Part shown: one piece after another, positions 10,513 through 19,926 of the stretch
How the letters are laid out: each line of letters begins with the position of its first letter
Position numbering within the stretch: position 1 is the stretch's first letter
Origin: Comamonadaceae bacterium
Lineage (GTDB): Bacteria > Pseudomonadota > Gammaproteobacteria > Burkholderiales > Burkholderiaceae_C
Assembly: GCA_027488115.1 (NCBI GenBank)
Contig: JAIYCG010000034.1
Location: forward strand, 1 to 50,476
Direction of reading: 5' to 3'
DNA: 50,476 nt
Notes under the pieces: model-generated
Database searches by the model: none
What the model saw: the letters and a program-made list of their open reading frames with translations, nothing else
What the model was told of the DNA's origin: nothing
Translations under genes and position numbers: made by a program

Positions 10513-11513
10513 AAGCGTTTTCCTGTTTGAGCATTGAAATGATGAATGCAGCCCGCTTTGGGCATGGCATGGAAAAGCTCGCCAATTTTGGGGGCTTCCA
10601 AACTTGCATCAAGCCTCAAAGTGAGGGCTTCATTGCCCAATTGGGCGTGCACCAAGCGCTCTGCGCCCAGCAGCTCGACAGTATCTACTTTCATGGCCCA
10701 CCCGTGCTCGGCAATTTCGAGGTGTTCTGGTCGAATACCCAAAATTTGCCCTTCAGCAAGGCCGGGTGCGTGCTTGAGCAAGTTCATGGGGGGAGAGCCG
10801 ATAAAGCTGGCAACAAAAGTACTGGCGGGTCGGTTATAGACTTCTTCAGGCGTGCCAAATTGCTCCATCACACCACCGTTCATGACAATCATGCGCTGCG
10901 CCAATGTCATGGCTTCCACTTGGTCGTGCGTCACGAACAAGGAGGTGATACCGAGTTCGCGGTGCAATTTTTGAATTTCTAAACGGGTTTGTGCACGAAG
11001 CTTGGCGTCCAAGTTGGACAAGGGCTCATCAAACAAAAAGACTTGGGGTTGGCGCACAATGGCACGACCCATGGCGACTCGCTGGCGTTGGCCGCCTGAC
11101 AGCTCGCGGGGCTTGCGTTGCAACAAGTGGCTAAGCTCTAAAATGTCTGCAGCCTTTGCAACACGCGCCTTAATTTCATCGAGGGGCTTGTTGGCAATCC
11201 TCAGTCCGTAAGCCATGTTGTCGAAAACGCTCATGTGAGGGTACAGGGCGTAATTTTGAAACACCATGGCGATGTCTCGCTCAGAGGGCTCGACTTGGTT
11301 GACAACGCGGTTGCCAATTGAAATTTCGCCCTGGGTAATTTCCTCCAGGCCCGCGACCATGCGCAGCAGGGTCGATTTTCCGCAACCAGAGGGCCCCACA
11401 ATGACCACGAATTCACCATCCATGATTTCTGCACTGAAATCATGAATCACTGTGTTGCCTTTGGCGCCAAGGCCATAGGTCTTTTGAATGTGCGTGAGGG
11501 TAATGGATGCCAT
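10509..11513 (-). CDS. ugpC: sn-glycerol-3-phosphate ABC transporter, ATP-binding protein
   Basis: ATPase of the Ugp importer, 334 residues. Walker A is GPSGCGKST at 40-48, the signature is [15 protein letters not shown] and Walker B is [14 protein letters not shown]-terminal TOBE-like regulatory region (about 235-334) is typical of the MalK/UgpC group. It lies three bases after ugpE and overlaps ugpQ. MalK-type ATPases can serve more than one permease, but the operon makes the glycerol-3-phosphate role likely. Confidence 0.94.
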   Translation of the reverse strand: MASITLTHIQKTYGLGAKGNTVIHDFSAEIMDGEFVVIVGPSGCGKSTLLRMVAGLEEITQGEISIGNRVVNQVEPSERDIAMVFQNYALYPHMSVFDNMAYGLRIANKPLDEIKARVAKAADILELSHLLQRKPRELSGGQRQRVAMGRAIVRQPQVFLFDEPLSNLDAKLRAQTRLEIQKLHRELGITSLFVTHDQVEAMTLAQRMIVMNGGVMEQFGTPEEVYNRPASTFVASFIGSPPMNLLKHAPGLAEGQILGIRPEHLEIAEHGWAMKVDTVELLGAERLVHAQLGNEALTLRLDASLEAPKIGELFHAMPKAGCIHHFNAQTGKRL

Positions 11514-11516
11514 ATT

Positions 11517-12368
11517 TTATTTCTCGGTATCTACCAAGCCCTTGATGAACCATTTTTGCATCAGCACCACCACCAGCGCGGGTGGTAGCAACGCCAAAAT
11601 GGCGGTCGACATGACCAAATTCCATTGGATTTGGGAGTCAGCGCCAGCGGTCATGCTTCTAATCCCCATCACGATGGGGTACATGCGCTCCTCGGTGCTC
11701 ATTAAAAGTGGCCAAAGGTATTGGTTCCAGCCGTAAATAAATTGAATGACAAACAAGGCAGCCATGCTGGTTTTTGACAAAGGCAACAGTACATCCCAAA
11801 AGAATCGCATGGGCTTTGCGCCGTCCATTTTGGCGGCTTCTGTCAGCTCATCTGGCACTGTCAAGAAAAACTGGCGGAATAAAAAAGTGGCAGTGGCTGA
11901 AGCAATCAGGGGGATGGTCAGGCCTGCAAAACTGTTCACCATGCCAAAGTCTGCAATCACTTTGTAGGTGGGAACGATGCGCACTTCTACAGGCAACATC
12001 AAAGTGACGAAGATGCCCCAAAAGACCGTTTTGCGAAACGGGAACTGAAAATAAACGATGGCAAACGCACTGAGCAATGAAATGGTAATTTTGCCAAAGG
12101 CAATGCAAAGTGCAGTGACTAAACTGACCCACATCATTCGGGAAACTGGCAGTTGCGTTGTAACGCCGGGTCCTTCACCCATGAGAATGGTTTTGAAGTT
12201 GGTCAGTCCTTCACTGCCAAACCAAACGGGTATGGGAGACTGAGCCATCTCTTGGGAGGAGTGAGTGGCCCCTACAACTGCAAGATAAATTGGAAAAACA
12301 ACAACGATCACACCGATGCAAAGCATCAAATGAGTGAAGGAGGTCAACCAAGGATTGCGTTCAACCAT
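11517..12368 (-). CDS. ugpE: sn-glycerol-3-phosphate ABC transporter, permease UgpE
   Basis: Inner-membrane permease of the MalG type, 283 residues with about six transmembrane helices. The EAA loop that contacts the ATPase reads EAAKMDGAKPMRFFWDVLLP (about residues 190-209). It ends with the WFIKGLVDTEK tail seen in UgpE. One base separates its start from the ugpA stop, and two bases separate its stop from ugpC, so translation is probably coupled. Confidence 0.94.
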   Translation of the reverse strand: MVERNPWLTSFTHLMLCIGVIVVVFPIYLAVVGATHSSQEMAQSPIPVWFGSEGLTNFKTILMGEGPGVTTQLPVSRMMWVSLVTALCIAFGKITISLLSAFAIVYFQFPFRKTVFWGIFVTLMLPVEVRIVPTYKVIADFGMVNSFAGLTIPLIASATATFLFRQFFLTVPDELTEAAKMDGAKPMRFFWDVLLPLSKTSMAALFVIQFIYGWNQYLWPLLMSTEERMYPIVMGIRSMTAGADSQIQWNLVMSTAILALLPPALVVVLMQKWFIKGLVDTEK

Positions 12369-12369
12369 A

Positions 12370-13263
12370 TCAATAATTGACCTTGCGTTCTACATATTTG
12401 AACTGAATGACAGTGAGACTGATGACGATGAACATCAAGATCACCGATTGAGCCGCAGAGCCACCTAAATCCATGGCTTTGAAGCCATCAAAATAAACTT
12501 TGTAAACCAAGATGGCAGTGTCTTTGCCTGGGCCGCCCTTGGTGGTGGCATCCACAATACCGAAGGTCTCAAAGAATGCGTACACCGTATTGACGACCAA
12601 CAAGAAGAATGTCGTGGGTGTGAGGAGTGGCAGTTGAATGGTCCAGAATCGTTTCCAAACGCTTGCGCCATCAATGGCCGCAGCCTCGATGAGGGACTTA
12701 GGAATACTTTGAAAGCCCGCTAAAAAGAACAGAAAGTTGTACGAAATTTGCTTCCAAACGGAAGCAATCACAATCAATGCCATGGCATGGTTGCTGTTGA
12801 GAAGGGCATTCCATTGAACCCCCAATTTTTCCAGCATATACGAGGCCAAACCAACGGATGGCGAAAACAAAAACAGCCACAACACACCTGCCACTACGGG
12901 CGCTACAGCGTAGGGCAATATCAAGAGCGTGCGGTAGACCCAAGCGCCGCGTGTGATGCGGTCTGCAAAAAAGGCCAAGAACAATGACAGAGAGATGCCC
13001 AGGCCTGCTACAAGAATAGAAAATATGGCAGTGGTTTTGAAAGAAGCCAAGTAAGTGTCATCGCGCCACAGAGACGCAAAATTCTCAAGACCATTCCACT
13101 CGACATTGGTGCCAAAAACATCTGACTGCTGAAATGACTGAATCAATGCTTGTGCAGCAGGCCAGAAGAAAAAAACCAAAATGATGAATGCCTGGGGTGC
13201 AATGAGCACCCAAGGCAACCAACTTGATTTAAAGATAACTTTTTTATCGCCGTTCAAAATCAA
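12370..13263 (-). CDS. ugpA: sn-glycerol-3-phosphate ABC transporter, permease UgpA
   Basis: Inner-membrane permease of the MalF type, with about six transmembrane helices and the EAA loop EAAAIDGASVWKRFW. The start is uncertain. UgpA relatives begin just before the segment VIFKSSWLPWVL, which here points to TTG at 13263 or 13257 (about 297 or 295 residues, close to E. coli UgpA). Upstream in-frame ATGs exist at 13281 and 13329, but the first lies at the centre of a strong palindrome and the second on the edge of another hairpin. I report the TTG at 13263; its Shine-Dalgarno is poor, so the choice is tentative. Confidence 0.9.
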   Translation of the reverse strand: MILNGDKKVIFKSSWLPWVLIAPQAFIILVFFFWPAAQALIQSFQQSDVFGTNVEWNGLENFASLWRDDTYLASFKTTAIFSILVAGLGISLSLFLAFFADRITRGAWVYRTLLILPYAVAPVVAGVLWLFLFSPSVGLASYMLEKLGVQWNALLNSNHAMALIVIASVWKQISYNFLFFLAGFQSIPKSLIEAAAIDGASVWKRFWTIQLPLLTPTTFFLLVVNTVYAFFETFGIVDATTKGGPGKDTAILVYKVYFDGFKAMDLGGSAAQSVILMFIVISLTVIQFKYVERKVNY

Positions 13264-13265
13264 TA

Positions 13266-13295
13266 AACCCAACGAGAGCATGCTCTCGCCGGGTT
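13266..13295 (-). repeat. long hairpin between ugpB and ugpA
   Basis: A 30-base element on the minus strand with a perfect 16-base palindromic core (CGAGAGCA followed by TGCTCTCG), extended by two G-T wobbles and AACCC/GGGTT arms. As RNA this gives a stem of about 13 pairs with a four-base loop. A short T-rich stretch follows. Such structures after a binding-protein gene commonly stabilise its mRNA or lower expression of the permeases behind it. An in-frame ATG (13281-13279) lies exactly at its centre. Confidence 0.75.
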
Positions 13296-13308
13296 CCTTA
13301 TCTAGTAA

Positions 13309-13325
13309 GGCCTGAAATTCAGGCC
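13309..13325 (-). repeat. short hairpin after ugpB
   Basis: Eight-base perfect arms (GGCCTGAA and TTCAGGCC) around one base, 18 bases past the ugpB stop. With the longer hairpin at 13266-13295 it forms a tandem stem-loop region between ugpB and ugpA. No T-run follows directly. Confidence 0.6.
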
Positions 13326-13343
13326 ACAAAGCAACAGGTCAAA

Positions 13344-14654
13344 TTATGACTTGTTGGCCTTTTCGAACTTTTCCAGCAACTCATTGCCGCGCTTCACAAT
13401 GCTGTCCAAGGCATCTTTGGCTGACTTCTTACCAGCCCACACTTGTTCAAGTTCTTCGTCCTCGATGGTGCGAATTTGAACATAATTGCCAAGACGAATG
13501 CCGCGTGACTTGTCTGTGGTTTTGCGAATCATTTGATTCACGGAGACATCGGTGCCAGGGTTTTGTTTGTAAAAACCTGAATCTTCTGTCATTTTGAAGG
13601 CAGCCATGGTGACGGGCAAATAGCCGGTGCGCTTGTGGTTGACCGATTGAACGACGGGATCAGAGAGGTAGTTGAAGAAGGCTGCTACGCCTTTGTATTC
13701 TTCTGCTTTTTTACCTGCCATGGTCCACAAGCTGGCACCACCAATGATGGTGTTTTGCGGTGCGCCTGCAACGTCAGGGTAGTAGGGCAAAGTGCCAACT
13801 GCAAACTTGAACTTGGCATTTTTGCTCACGCCAGCATAAGCAGCGGAAGAGTTAAAGCTGATAGCGCATTCGCCAGATTCAAAGTTGGCGCCAGCACTGC
13901 CCGCCCGACCTTTGTAAACAAACAAGCCTTGTTGGGCCATATTGCCCAAGTTCTCGATGTGGCGAACATGAAGGGGTGAATTCACCACCAAACGGGCATC
14001 CATACCGCGCATGCCGTTACCTTTGGTTGCCAACTCGGTGTTGTGCCAAGTGGAGAAGGACTCAAGTTGAGTCCAGCCTTGCCAGGCGGTGGTCACAGGG
14101 CACTTGTGTCCACTGGCTTTGAGCTTGGCCGCTGCCAAAGTGACTTCAGGCCATGTTTGTGGCAATTTGTCGGTCGAAATGCCAGCCGCTCTCAGTGCAT
14201 CAAGGTTGACCCACATGACAGTTGTTGAGCTGTTAAAGGGGAAAGACATCATCTGGCCGTTGGGCGCTGTGTAGTAACCTGAAACCGCAGGTACGTAAGA
14301 TTTAGGATCAAACTTGTAACCAGCGTCTTTCATGATTTGCTCGACGGGGACAACCACGCCTTTGGAGGCCATCATGGTGGCCGTGCCAACTTCGAACACT
14401 TGCAAGATGTGGGGCGCGTTGCCAGCCCGAAATGCTGCAACTGCAGCTGTCATGGACTCGTCGTAGTTGCCTTTGAAAATGGGCACGATCTTGTAGTCTT
14501 TTTGTTTGCCGTTGAAATCTTTGGCAATGTCACCCACCCATTCGCCAAGAGCGCCCGACATCGAGTGCCACCATTGGATTTCAGTTTGGGCTTGCGCGCT
14601 GAAGCTTGCAAATGCGGCCACAGCGACAGTGGCGAGTGTTTTTTTGTAGTTCAT
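13344..14654 (-). CDS. ugpB: sn-glycerol-3-phosphate ABC transporter, periplasmic binding protein
   Basis: Periplasmic solute-binding protein of the Ugp importer, which takes up glycerol-3-phosphate and glycerophosphodiesters. Starting at the ATG at 14654 gives 436 residues (E. coli UgpB is 438), with a clear signal peptide (KK, then a hydrophobic run, cleavage near SAQA at about 20-23). AAGGAG lies a few bases before this start; an upstream in-frame ATG at 14789 would add 45 residues with no family match. It is the first gene of the ugpB-A-E-C-Q operon, behind a candidate Pho box. Confidence 0.96.
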   Translation of the reverse strand: MNYKKTLATVAVAAFASFSAQAQTEIQWWHSMSGALGEWVGDIAKDFNGKQKDYKIVPIFKGNYDESMTAAVAAFRAGNAPHILQVFEVGTATMMASKGVVVPVEQIMKDAGYKFDPKSYVPAVSGYYTAPNGQMMSFPFNSSTTVMWVNLDALRAAGISTDKLPQTWPEVTLAAAKLKASGHKCPVTTAWQGWTQLESFSTWHNTELATKGNGMRGMDARLVVNSPLHVRHIENLGNMAQQGLFVYKGRAGSAGANFESGECAISFNSSAAYAGVSKNAKFKFAVGTLPYYPDVAGAPQNTIIGGASLWTMAGKKAEEYKGVAAFFNYLSDPVVQSVNHKRTGYLPVTMAAFKMTEDSGFYKQNPGTDVSVNQMIRKTTDKSRGIRLGNYVQIRTIEDEELEQVWAGKKSAKDALDSIVKRGNELLEKFEKANKS

Positions 14655-14712
14655 AAGTACTCCTTTGGAGGTTGGTTCAAGCATGAGCATAAGTTCATGG
14701 TTTTTGAATCCT

Positions 14713-14741
14713 ATTACAGTGTCATGAAGTTTTAGTGACAA
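14713..14741 (-). promoter_or_regulatory. candidate Pho box upstream of ugpB
   Basis: On the minus strand, three heptamers spaced exactly 11 bases apart resemble the PhoB half-site CTGTCAT: TTGTCAC (14741-14735), ACTTCAT (14730-14724) and CTGTAAT (14719-14713), with A/T-rich or mixed four-base linkers. A further TTGTCAT lies upstream at 14760-14754, out of phase. ugp operons are known Pho regulon members. The middle repeat is weak (4 of 7), so this is an inference. The region 14655-14836 otherwise holds only promoters for ugpB and the divergent oxidoreductase. Confidence 0.45.
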
Positions 14742-14836
14742 CCCGAGCTTTCCATGACAAAGCTCAAATCCCAAGGGCACTGCCCCCACTTGCGGCGCGT
14801 GATTGAACCCCTGAAGTAAAATGTGGCATAAATCTC

Positions 14837-17800
14837 ATGAACGCTCCTACCACCCTCCAACACCTCTTGCAGGCCGACGATTCGTCACCCCGCCTGCGCG
14901 AAATACCCTACAACTACACAAGCTTCTCCGACCGAGAAATTGTGATTCGTTTGCTAGGCGCGCGCGCTTGGGACCTGCTTAATCAACTTCGCGACGAACG
15001 CCGCACAGGCCGTTCTGCACGCATGCTGTACGAAGTCTTGGGCGATGTGTGGGTGGTTCAGCGCAACCCCTATTTGCAAGATGACTTGCTAGACAACCCT
15101 GGCCGCCGAAAGTTGTTGGTCGAGGCCTTGCAACATCGCTTAGGCGAAGTTCAAAAACGCCGCACCCCCGAAGCCGATGCATTGCGTGATGACTTGGTGG
15201 GCGAGTTGTTGGTATTGGCTGGCAATGCCGTGAAGGTGTTTGATGAGACTTTTTCAGCCATGGCCCAGTTGCGCAAAAAAACGCAAAAGGGACTTGGCAA
15301 GCACACTGCCAAAGACAACATCAAATTTGACGCGCTGTCTCGCGTCAGCCATGTCACAGACGCCACAGACTGGCGCGTTGAATACCCCTTCGTGGTTCTG
15401 ACGCCAGACACTGAAGCCGAGATGGCCAATTTGGTCAAAGCTTGCTTCACATTGGGATTGACCATCATTCCGCGTGGCGGCGGCACGGGCTACACCGGTG
15501 GTGCTGTGCCCCTCACTTGGAACAGTGCCGTGATCAACACGGAAAAACTTGAAGCCATGTCGGGCATCGAGATGCTTCAGTTGCCCGGACTCGACAAAGA
15601 AGTCCCCACTTTGTGGACCGAGGTCGGTGTGGTCACGCAGCGCGTCACCGACGCGGCAGAGCATGCGGGATGGGTGTTTGCGGTTGATCCTACTTCAGCA
15701 GAAGCCAGTTGCATTGGCGGCAACATTGCCATGAACGCGGGCGGCAAAAAAGCTGTTTTGTGGGGCACGGCCCTAGACAACTTGGCCAGCTGGCGCATGG
15801 TCACCCCCGATGCGCAGTGGTTGGAAGTCACACGCCTGAACCACAACCTGGGCAAGATTCACGATGTGGCTGTGGCCAGTTTTGAATTGAAATATTTCGA
15901 AGCCAATGGCACCACCTTGGTTCGAGAAGAACGTTTGGACATTCCAGGTTCCGTCTTTCGCAAGGAAGGCCTGGGCAAGGACGTCACCGATAAATTCTTG
16001 GCAGGTTTGCCAGGCATTCAAAAAGAAGGTTGCGACGGCCTGATCACCAGCGCACGCTGGGTCTTGCACCGCATGCCCGACCACACTCGCACCGTGTGCA
16101 TGGAGTTCTTTGGCAACGCCAAGGATGCTGTGCCCAGCATTGTCGAAATCAAAGACTTCATGTTTGCTGAGCAAAAACGCTCTGGCGTTTTATTAGCAGG
16201 TTTAGAGCATTTAGACGATCGTTATTTGCGTGCAGTGGGCTACACCACCAAGTCAAAACGCGGCGGTTTCCCCAAAATGCTTTTGCTGGCCGACATTGCA
16301 GGCGACAACGCCGACGACGTGGCCAAAGTCACCTCAGAAGTGGTGCGCATTGCCAACTCGCGCAGTGGTGAAGGCTTCATTGCCATCAGCCCTGAAGCGC
16401 GCAAAAAGTTTTGGCAAGATCGCAAGAAAACAGCGGCCATCAGTCGCCACACCAATGCCTTCAAGGTCAATGAAGACGTGGTCATTCCATTGCCTCGCAT
16501 GGCAGAGTACACCGACGGCATTGAGCGCATCAACATTGAGTTGTCCATGCGCAACAAAATCAAGTTGTGCAATGAGTTGGAACTCTTTTTAAGCAAAGGC
16601 AATTTGCCTTTGGGCAAAGACGAAGACACCAGCGAAATTGCTTCTGCCGAATTGCTCGAGGAGCGCGTATCTCAAGCTTTGGCCGTGGTTCGTGATGTGC
16701 GCGATGTGTGGCAAGGCTGGTTGCAAAACGTGGAGACTTTGTTTCCTCAGTTGCAAGATCACACCTTGCGTGCCAGTTGGAAAACGCAAATCAAAGCTAA
16801 CTTCCAAACGATTTTCTCGGGCGCAGCCTTTCAGCCTATCTTTGACGAATGCGTGGCCATTCACAAGCGTGTGCTCAAAGGCCGGGTGTGGGTCGCGTTG
16901 CACATGCACGCCGGTGACGGCAATGTGCACACCAACATTCCGGTCAATTCAGACGACTACGACATGTTGCAAACCGCGCACGAAGCAGTGGCACGCATCA
17001 TGGTTTTAGCGCGCAGCCTCGATGGCGTCATTTCGGGAGAACACGGCATCGGCATTACCAAGCTTGAGTTTTTAAGCGATGCTGAGCTGAAGCCATTTGC
17101 AGATTACAAGCAGCGCATTGACCCAGAAGGCCGTTTCAACAAAGGCAAGTTGATGCGCCGTGTGAAGGGCCCAGAAGGCATGGACATTCAAGCCGACTTG
17201 ACCAATGCCTACACGCCCAGTTTTGGCTTGATGGGCCACGAGTCGCTCATCATGCAACAGTCCGACATTGGCGCCATTGCCGACAGCGTCAAAGATTGTT
17301 TGCGCTGTGGCAAATGCAAACCCGTGTGCGCCACGCATGTGCCACGTGCCAATTTGCTGTACAGCCCCCGCAATAAAATTTTGGCAACCTCATTGTTGGT
17401 AGAAGCCTTCTTGTACGAAGAGCAAACTCGCCGCGGTGTGTCCATCAAGCATTGGCAAGAATTTGAAGATGTGGCTGATCACTGCACGGTGTGTCACAAG
17501 TGCCTCTCACCTTGCCCTGTCAAAATTGACTTCGGCGAAGTGTCCATGAACATGCGCAATTTATTGCGCAAGATGGGTCAAAAAACATTCCGTCCTGGCA
17601 ATGCTGCAGCCATGTTCATGTTGAATGCAACCAACCCTGACACCATCAAACTGGCGCGTGCTGGCATGGTGGGCGTGGGCATGAAGGTGCAGCGTTTCGC
17701 GCACGATTTGCTCAAGACTTTTGCCCGCAAGCAAACCAAAGCGCCGCCTGCCAGCATTGGCGCGGCGCCCATCAAAGAGCAAGTGATTCACTTCATCAAT

Positions 17801-18709
17801 AAAAAGATGCCGGGTGGCTTGCCCAAGAAAACCGCGCGGGCTTTGCTAGACATTGAAGATCAAGATTACGTCCCCATCATTCGCAACCCGAAGGCCACCA
17901 CACCCGAAACAGAAGCGGTGTTTTACTTTCCGGGTTGCGGCTCTGAACGCTTGTTCAGCCAAGTGGGTTTGGCCACGCAGGCCATGCTGTGGCATACCGG
18001 TGTGCAAACAGTTCTGCCACCAGGGTACCTCTGCTGCGGCTATCCGCAAAAGGGCAGCGGTCAGTTTGACAAGGCCGAGAAGATCATCACCGACAACCGT
18101 GTTTTGTTCCACCGCGTGGCCAACACCCTGAACTACCTTGACATCAAAACCGTGGTGGTCAGTTGTGGTACCTGCTATGACCAGTTGCAAGGCTATGAGT
18201 TTGACAAAATCTTCCCTGGCTGCCGCATTGTGGACATCCACGAGTATTTGCTTGAAAAAGGCATGACGCTCAACAACAACGGTGCCTACCTTTACCACGA
18301 CCCTTGCCACAGCCCCATGAAGTTGCAAGATCCTATGAAGACCGTTAAGTCTTTGTTGGGCCCGCAGGTTTTGAAGTCTGATCGCTGCTGCGGCGAGTCT
18401 GGTACGCTGGGCGTCACACGTCCTGACATTGCAACGCAAGTGCGCTTTCGCAAAGAAGAAGAACTTCTGAAGAGTGAAACTCAAATGCGCAGCACTGGCA
18501 TGGTGGGCGAAAAAGAAAACATCAAAGTCTTGACCAGTTGCCCAAGCTGCTTGCAGGGACTGTCACGCTATGGCGAAGATTTGCAAAACGGCTTGCTGGA
18601 GGCCGATTACATCGTCGTGGAAATGGCCAAGCACATTTTGGGCGAACAATGGATGCCGGAGTATGTGGCCGCTGCCAACGCAGGCGGCATTGAACGCGTT
18701 TTGGTTTAA
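14837..18709 (+). CDS. fused FAD/Fe-S oxidoreductase (DUF3683, FAD_binding_4, CCG domains)
   Basis: A 1290-residue protein joining parts that are separate in GlcD/GlcF-type enzymes. Order: an N-terminal DUF3683-like region (about 1-140); a PCMH-type FAD domain with [11 protein letters not shown] at 212-222; an FAD-oxidase C-terminal domain, ending near the GEHGIG motif (about 735-740); two 4Fe-4S motifs with Cys 821/824/827/831 and 883/886/889/893; then two cysteine-rich CCG domains ([16 protein letters not shown] and [16 protein letters not shown]). It should oxidise a 2-hydroxyacid such as D-lactate, glycolate or D-2-hydroxyglutarate and pass electrons to the respiratory chain; the substrate cannot be read from sequence. 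The genes that follow make ubiquinone. Confidence 0.9.
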   Translation: MNAPTTLQHLLQADDSSPRLREIPYNYTSFSDREIVIRLLGARAWDLLNQLRDERRTGRSARMLYEVLGDVWVVQRNPYLQDDLLDNPGRRKLLVEALQHRLGEVQKRRTPEADALRDDLVGELLVLAGNAVKVFDETFSAMAQLRKKTQKGLGKHTAKDNIKFDALSRVSHVTDATDWRVEYPFVVLTPDTEAEMANLVKACFTLGLTIIPRGGGTGYTGGAVPLTWNSAVINTEKLEAMSGIEMLQLPGLDKEVPTLWTEVGVVTQRVTDAAEHAGWVFAVDPTSAEASCIGGNIAMNAGGKKAVLWGTALDNLASWRMVTPDAQWLEVTRLNHNLGKIHDVAVASFELKYFEANGTTLVREERLDIPGSVFRKEGLGKDVTDKFLAGLPGIQKEGCDGLITSARWVLHRMPDHTRTVCMEFFGNAKDAVPSIVEIKDFMFAEQKRSGVLLAGLEHLDDRYLRAVGYTTKSKRGGFPKMLLLADIAGDNADDVAKVTSEVVRIANSRSGEGFIAISPEARKKFWQDRKKTAAISRHTNAFKVNEDVVIPLPRMAEYTDGIERINIELSMRNKIKLCNELELFLSKGNLPLGKDEDTSEIASAELLEERVSQALAVVRDVRDVWQGWLQNVETLFPQLQDHTLRASWKTQIKANFQTIFSGAAFQPIFDECVAIHKRVLKGRVWVALHMHAGDGNVHTNIPVNSDDYDMLQTAHEAVARIMVLARSLDGVISGEHGIGITKLEFLSDAELKPFADYKQRIDPEGRFNKGKLMRRVKGPEGMDIQADLTNAYTPSFGLMGHESLIMQQSDIGAIADSVKDCLRCGKCKPVCATHVPRANLLYSPRNKILATSLLVEAFLYEEQTRRGVSIKHWQEFEDVADHCTVCHKCLSPCPVKIDFGEVSMNMRNLLRKMGQKTFRPGNAAAMFMLNATNPDTIKLARAGMVGVGMKVQRFAHDLLKTFARKQTKAPPASIGAAPIKEQVIHFINKKMPGGLPKKTARALLDIEDQDYVPIIRNPKATTPETEAVFYFPGCGSERLFSQVGLATQAMLWHTGVQTVLPPGYLCCGYPQKGSGQFDKAEKIITDNRVLFHRVANTLNYLDIKTVVVSCGTCYDQLQGYEFDKIFPGCRIVDIHEYLLEKGMTLNNNGAYLYHDPCHSPMKLQDPMKTVKSLLGPQVLKSDRCCGESGTLGVTRPDIATQVRFRKEEELLKSETQMRSTGMVGEKENIKVLTSCPSCLQGLSRYGEDLQNGLLEADYIVVEMAKHILGEQWMPEYVAAANAGGIERVLV

Positions 18710-18734
18710 CCCACAGCATCAAGAAAGAAGCCTT

Positions 18735-19151
18735 ATGGCCGGACTGACAGCAGGCGCCCCGATGCCACAAGCTCTCACCCTGCACGGACAAAGTCGTGTT
18801 TTAGAGGTGAGTTTTTCGGATGGCCAAACTTTTCGAATTCCTTTTGAGCTGATGCGCGTTTACTCGCCTTCAGCAGAAGTTCAAGGTCACGGACCCGGGC
18901 AAGAGGTTTTGCAAACGGGCAAGCGTGAAGTGGACATTCTTGAGCTGGCTCAGGTTGGCAATTACGCCGTACAACCCACTTTTTCAGATGGCCACAACAG
19001 TGGTATTTTTTCTTGGGACTATTTGTACCATTTGGGCTCTGACCAAGACGGCCTCTGGACCCAATACAACGAACGGCTAAACGCTGCTGGTGTGCAACGT
19101 GACGACCCCATGCCTGGCGCGGCAGGTGCAACATGCGGCCATTCGCACTGA
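18735..19151 (+). CDS. DUF971 (gamma-butyrobetaine hydroxylase N-terminal-like) protein
   Basis: A 138-residue protein with the DUF971 fold (VLEVSFSDGQTFRIPFELMRVYSPSAEV, then NYAVQPTFSDGHNSGIFSWDYLYHLG), as found at the N-terminus of gamma-butyrobetaine hydroxylase and as stand-alone proteins beside Mrp or ubi genes. It ends ATCGHSH, a possible metal-binding tail. The ATG at 18735 has an AAGAAG Shine-Dalgarno. It lies 25 bases after the oxidoreductase and 12 before ubiE, so it is probably in one operon. A link to iron-sulfur or quinone metabolism is often assumed but is not shown here. Confidence 0.88.
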   Translation: MAGLTAGAPMPQALTLHGQSRVLEVSFSDGQTFRIPFELMRVYSPSAEVQGHGPGQEVLQTGKREVDILELAQVGNYAVQPTFSDGHNSGIFSWDYLYHLGSDQDGLWTQYNERLNAAGVQRDDPMPGAAGATCGHSH

Positions 19152-19163
19152 TTGGAGTTAAAA

Positions 19164-19895
19164 ATGAGTTCAACCCATTTCGGTTTCAAAACCGTTGACG
19201 AACAAGAAAAAGCCAAACACGTGAGGGGTGTTTTTGATTCTGTGGCGTCGAAATACGACATCATGAATGACCTCATGTCGGCGGGTTTGCACCGAGTGTG
19301 GAAAGCCTACACAGTGCAGGTGGCCAACCTCAAGGAAGGCGATCAGGTGCTTGATATTGCGGGTGGCACGGGCGATTTGTCTTTGGCGTTTTCAAAAAAG
19401 GTTGGAGCGACAGGTCGAGTGGTTCACACTGACATCAACGAGGCCATGTTGCGAACAGGCCGGGACCGATTGGTGAACGAGGGTGTGATTTTGCCCACCC
19501 TGGTTTGCGATGCTGAAAAACTGCCTTTTCCAAATGATCATTTCAATGTGGTCAGCGTGGCTTTTGGGCTTCGCAACATGACCCACAAAGATTTGGCTTT
19601 GAAGGAAATGTGCCGAGTTCTAAAGCCCGGTGGCAAACTTTTGGTTTTGGAGTTTTCTAAAGTAGCCAAACCACTTGAAAAAGCCTACGACTGGTACTCC
19701 TTCAACATCTTGCCCAAGCTGGGCAAATGGGTGGCCGGAGATGACGCAAGTTACAGATACTTGGCCGAATCGATTCGCATGCATCCTGGGCAGGAAGAAC
19801 TGAAAGCCCTTATGAAAAATGCCGGTTTTGGACATGCTGAATTTCACAATTTGAGTGCAGGGGTGGTAGCCTTGCATCTCGGCATTAAATGTTGA
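19164..19895 (+). CDS. ubiE: ubiquinone/menaquinone C-methyltransferase UbiE
   Basis: SAM-dependent C-methyltransferase of ubiquinone synthesis (COQ5 family), 243 residues. It shows the [24 protein letters not shown] block, the SAM site DIAGGTGDL at 64-72 and the family block [19 protein letters not shown] chose the ATG at 19164, which has TTGGAG eight bases upstream; that TTG itself could be read as an in-frame start four codons earlier. It sits with ubiJ and ubiB in one plus-strand cluster. Confidence 0.96.
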   Translation: MSSTHFGFKTVDEQEKAKHVRGVFDSVASKYDIMNDLMSAGLHRVWKAYTVQVANLKEGDQVLDIAGGTGDLSLAFSKKVGATGRVVHTDINEAMLRTGRDRLVNEGVILPTLVCDAEKLPFPNDHFNVVSVAFGLRNMTHKDLALKEMCRVLKPGGKLLVLEFSKVAKPLEKAYDWYSFNILPKLGKWVAGDDASYRYLAESIRMHPGQEELKALMKNAGFGHAEFHNLSAGVVALHLGIKC

Positions 19896-19926
19896 TTGGT
19901 TTTTTCTGATTTTTTCGGAGTTTCAA

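Noticed and set aside
17846..18484. Open reading frame of 212 codons opposite the end of the FAD/Fe-S oxidoreductase
   Set aside because: It lies under the CCG domains, whose cysteines fix the plus-strand frame; no domain is seen on the minus strand.
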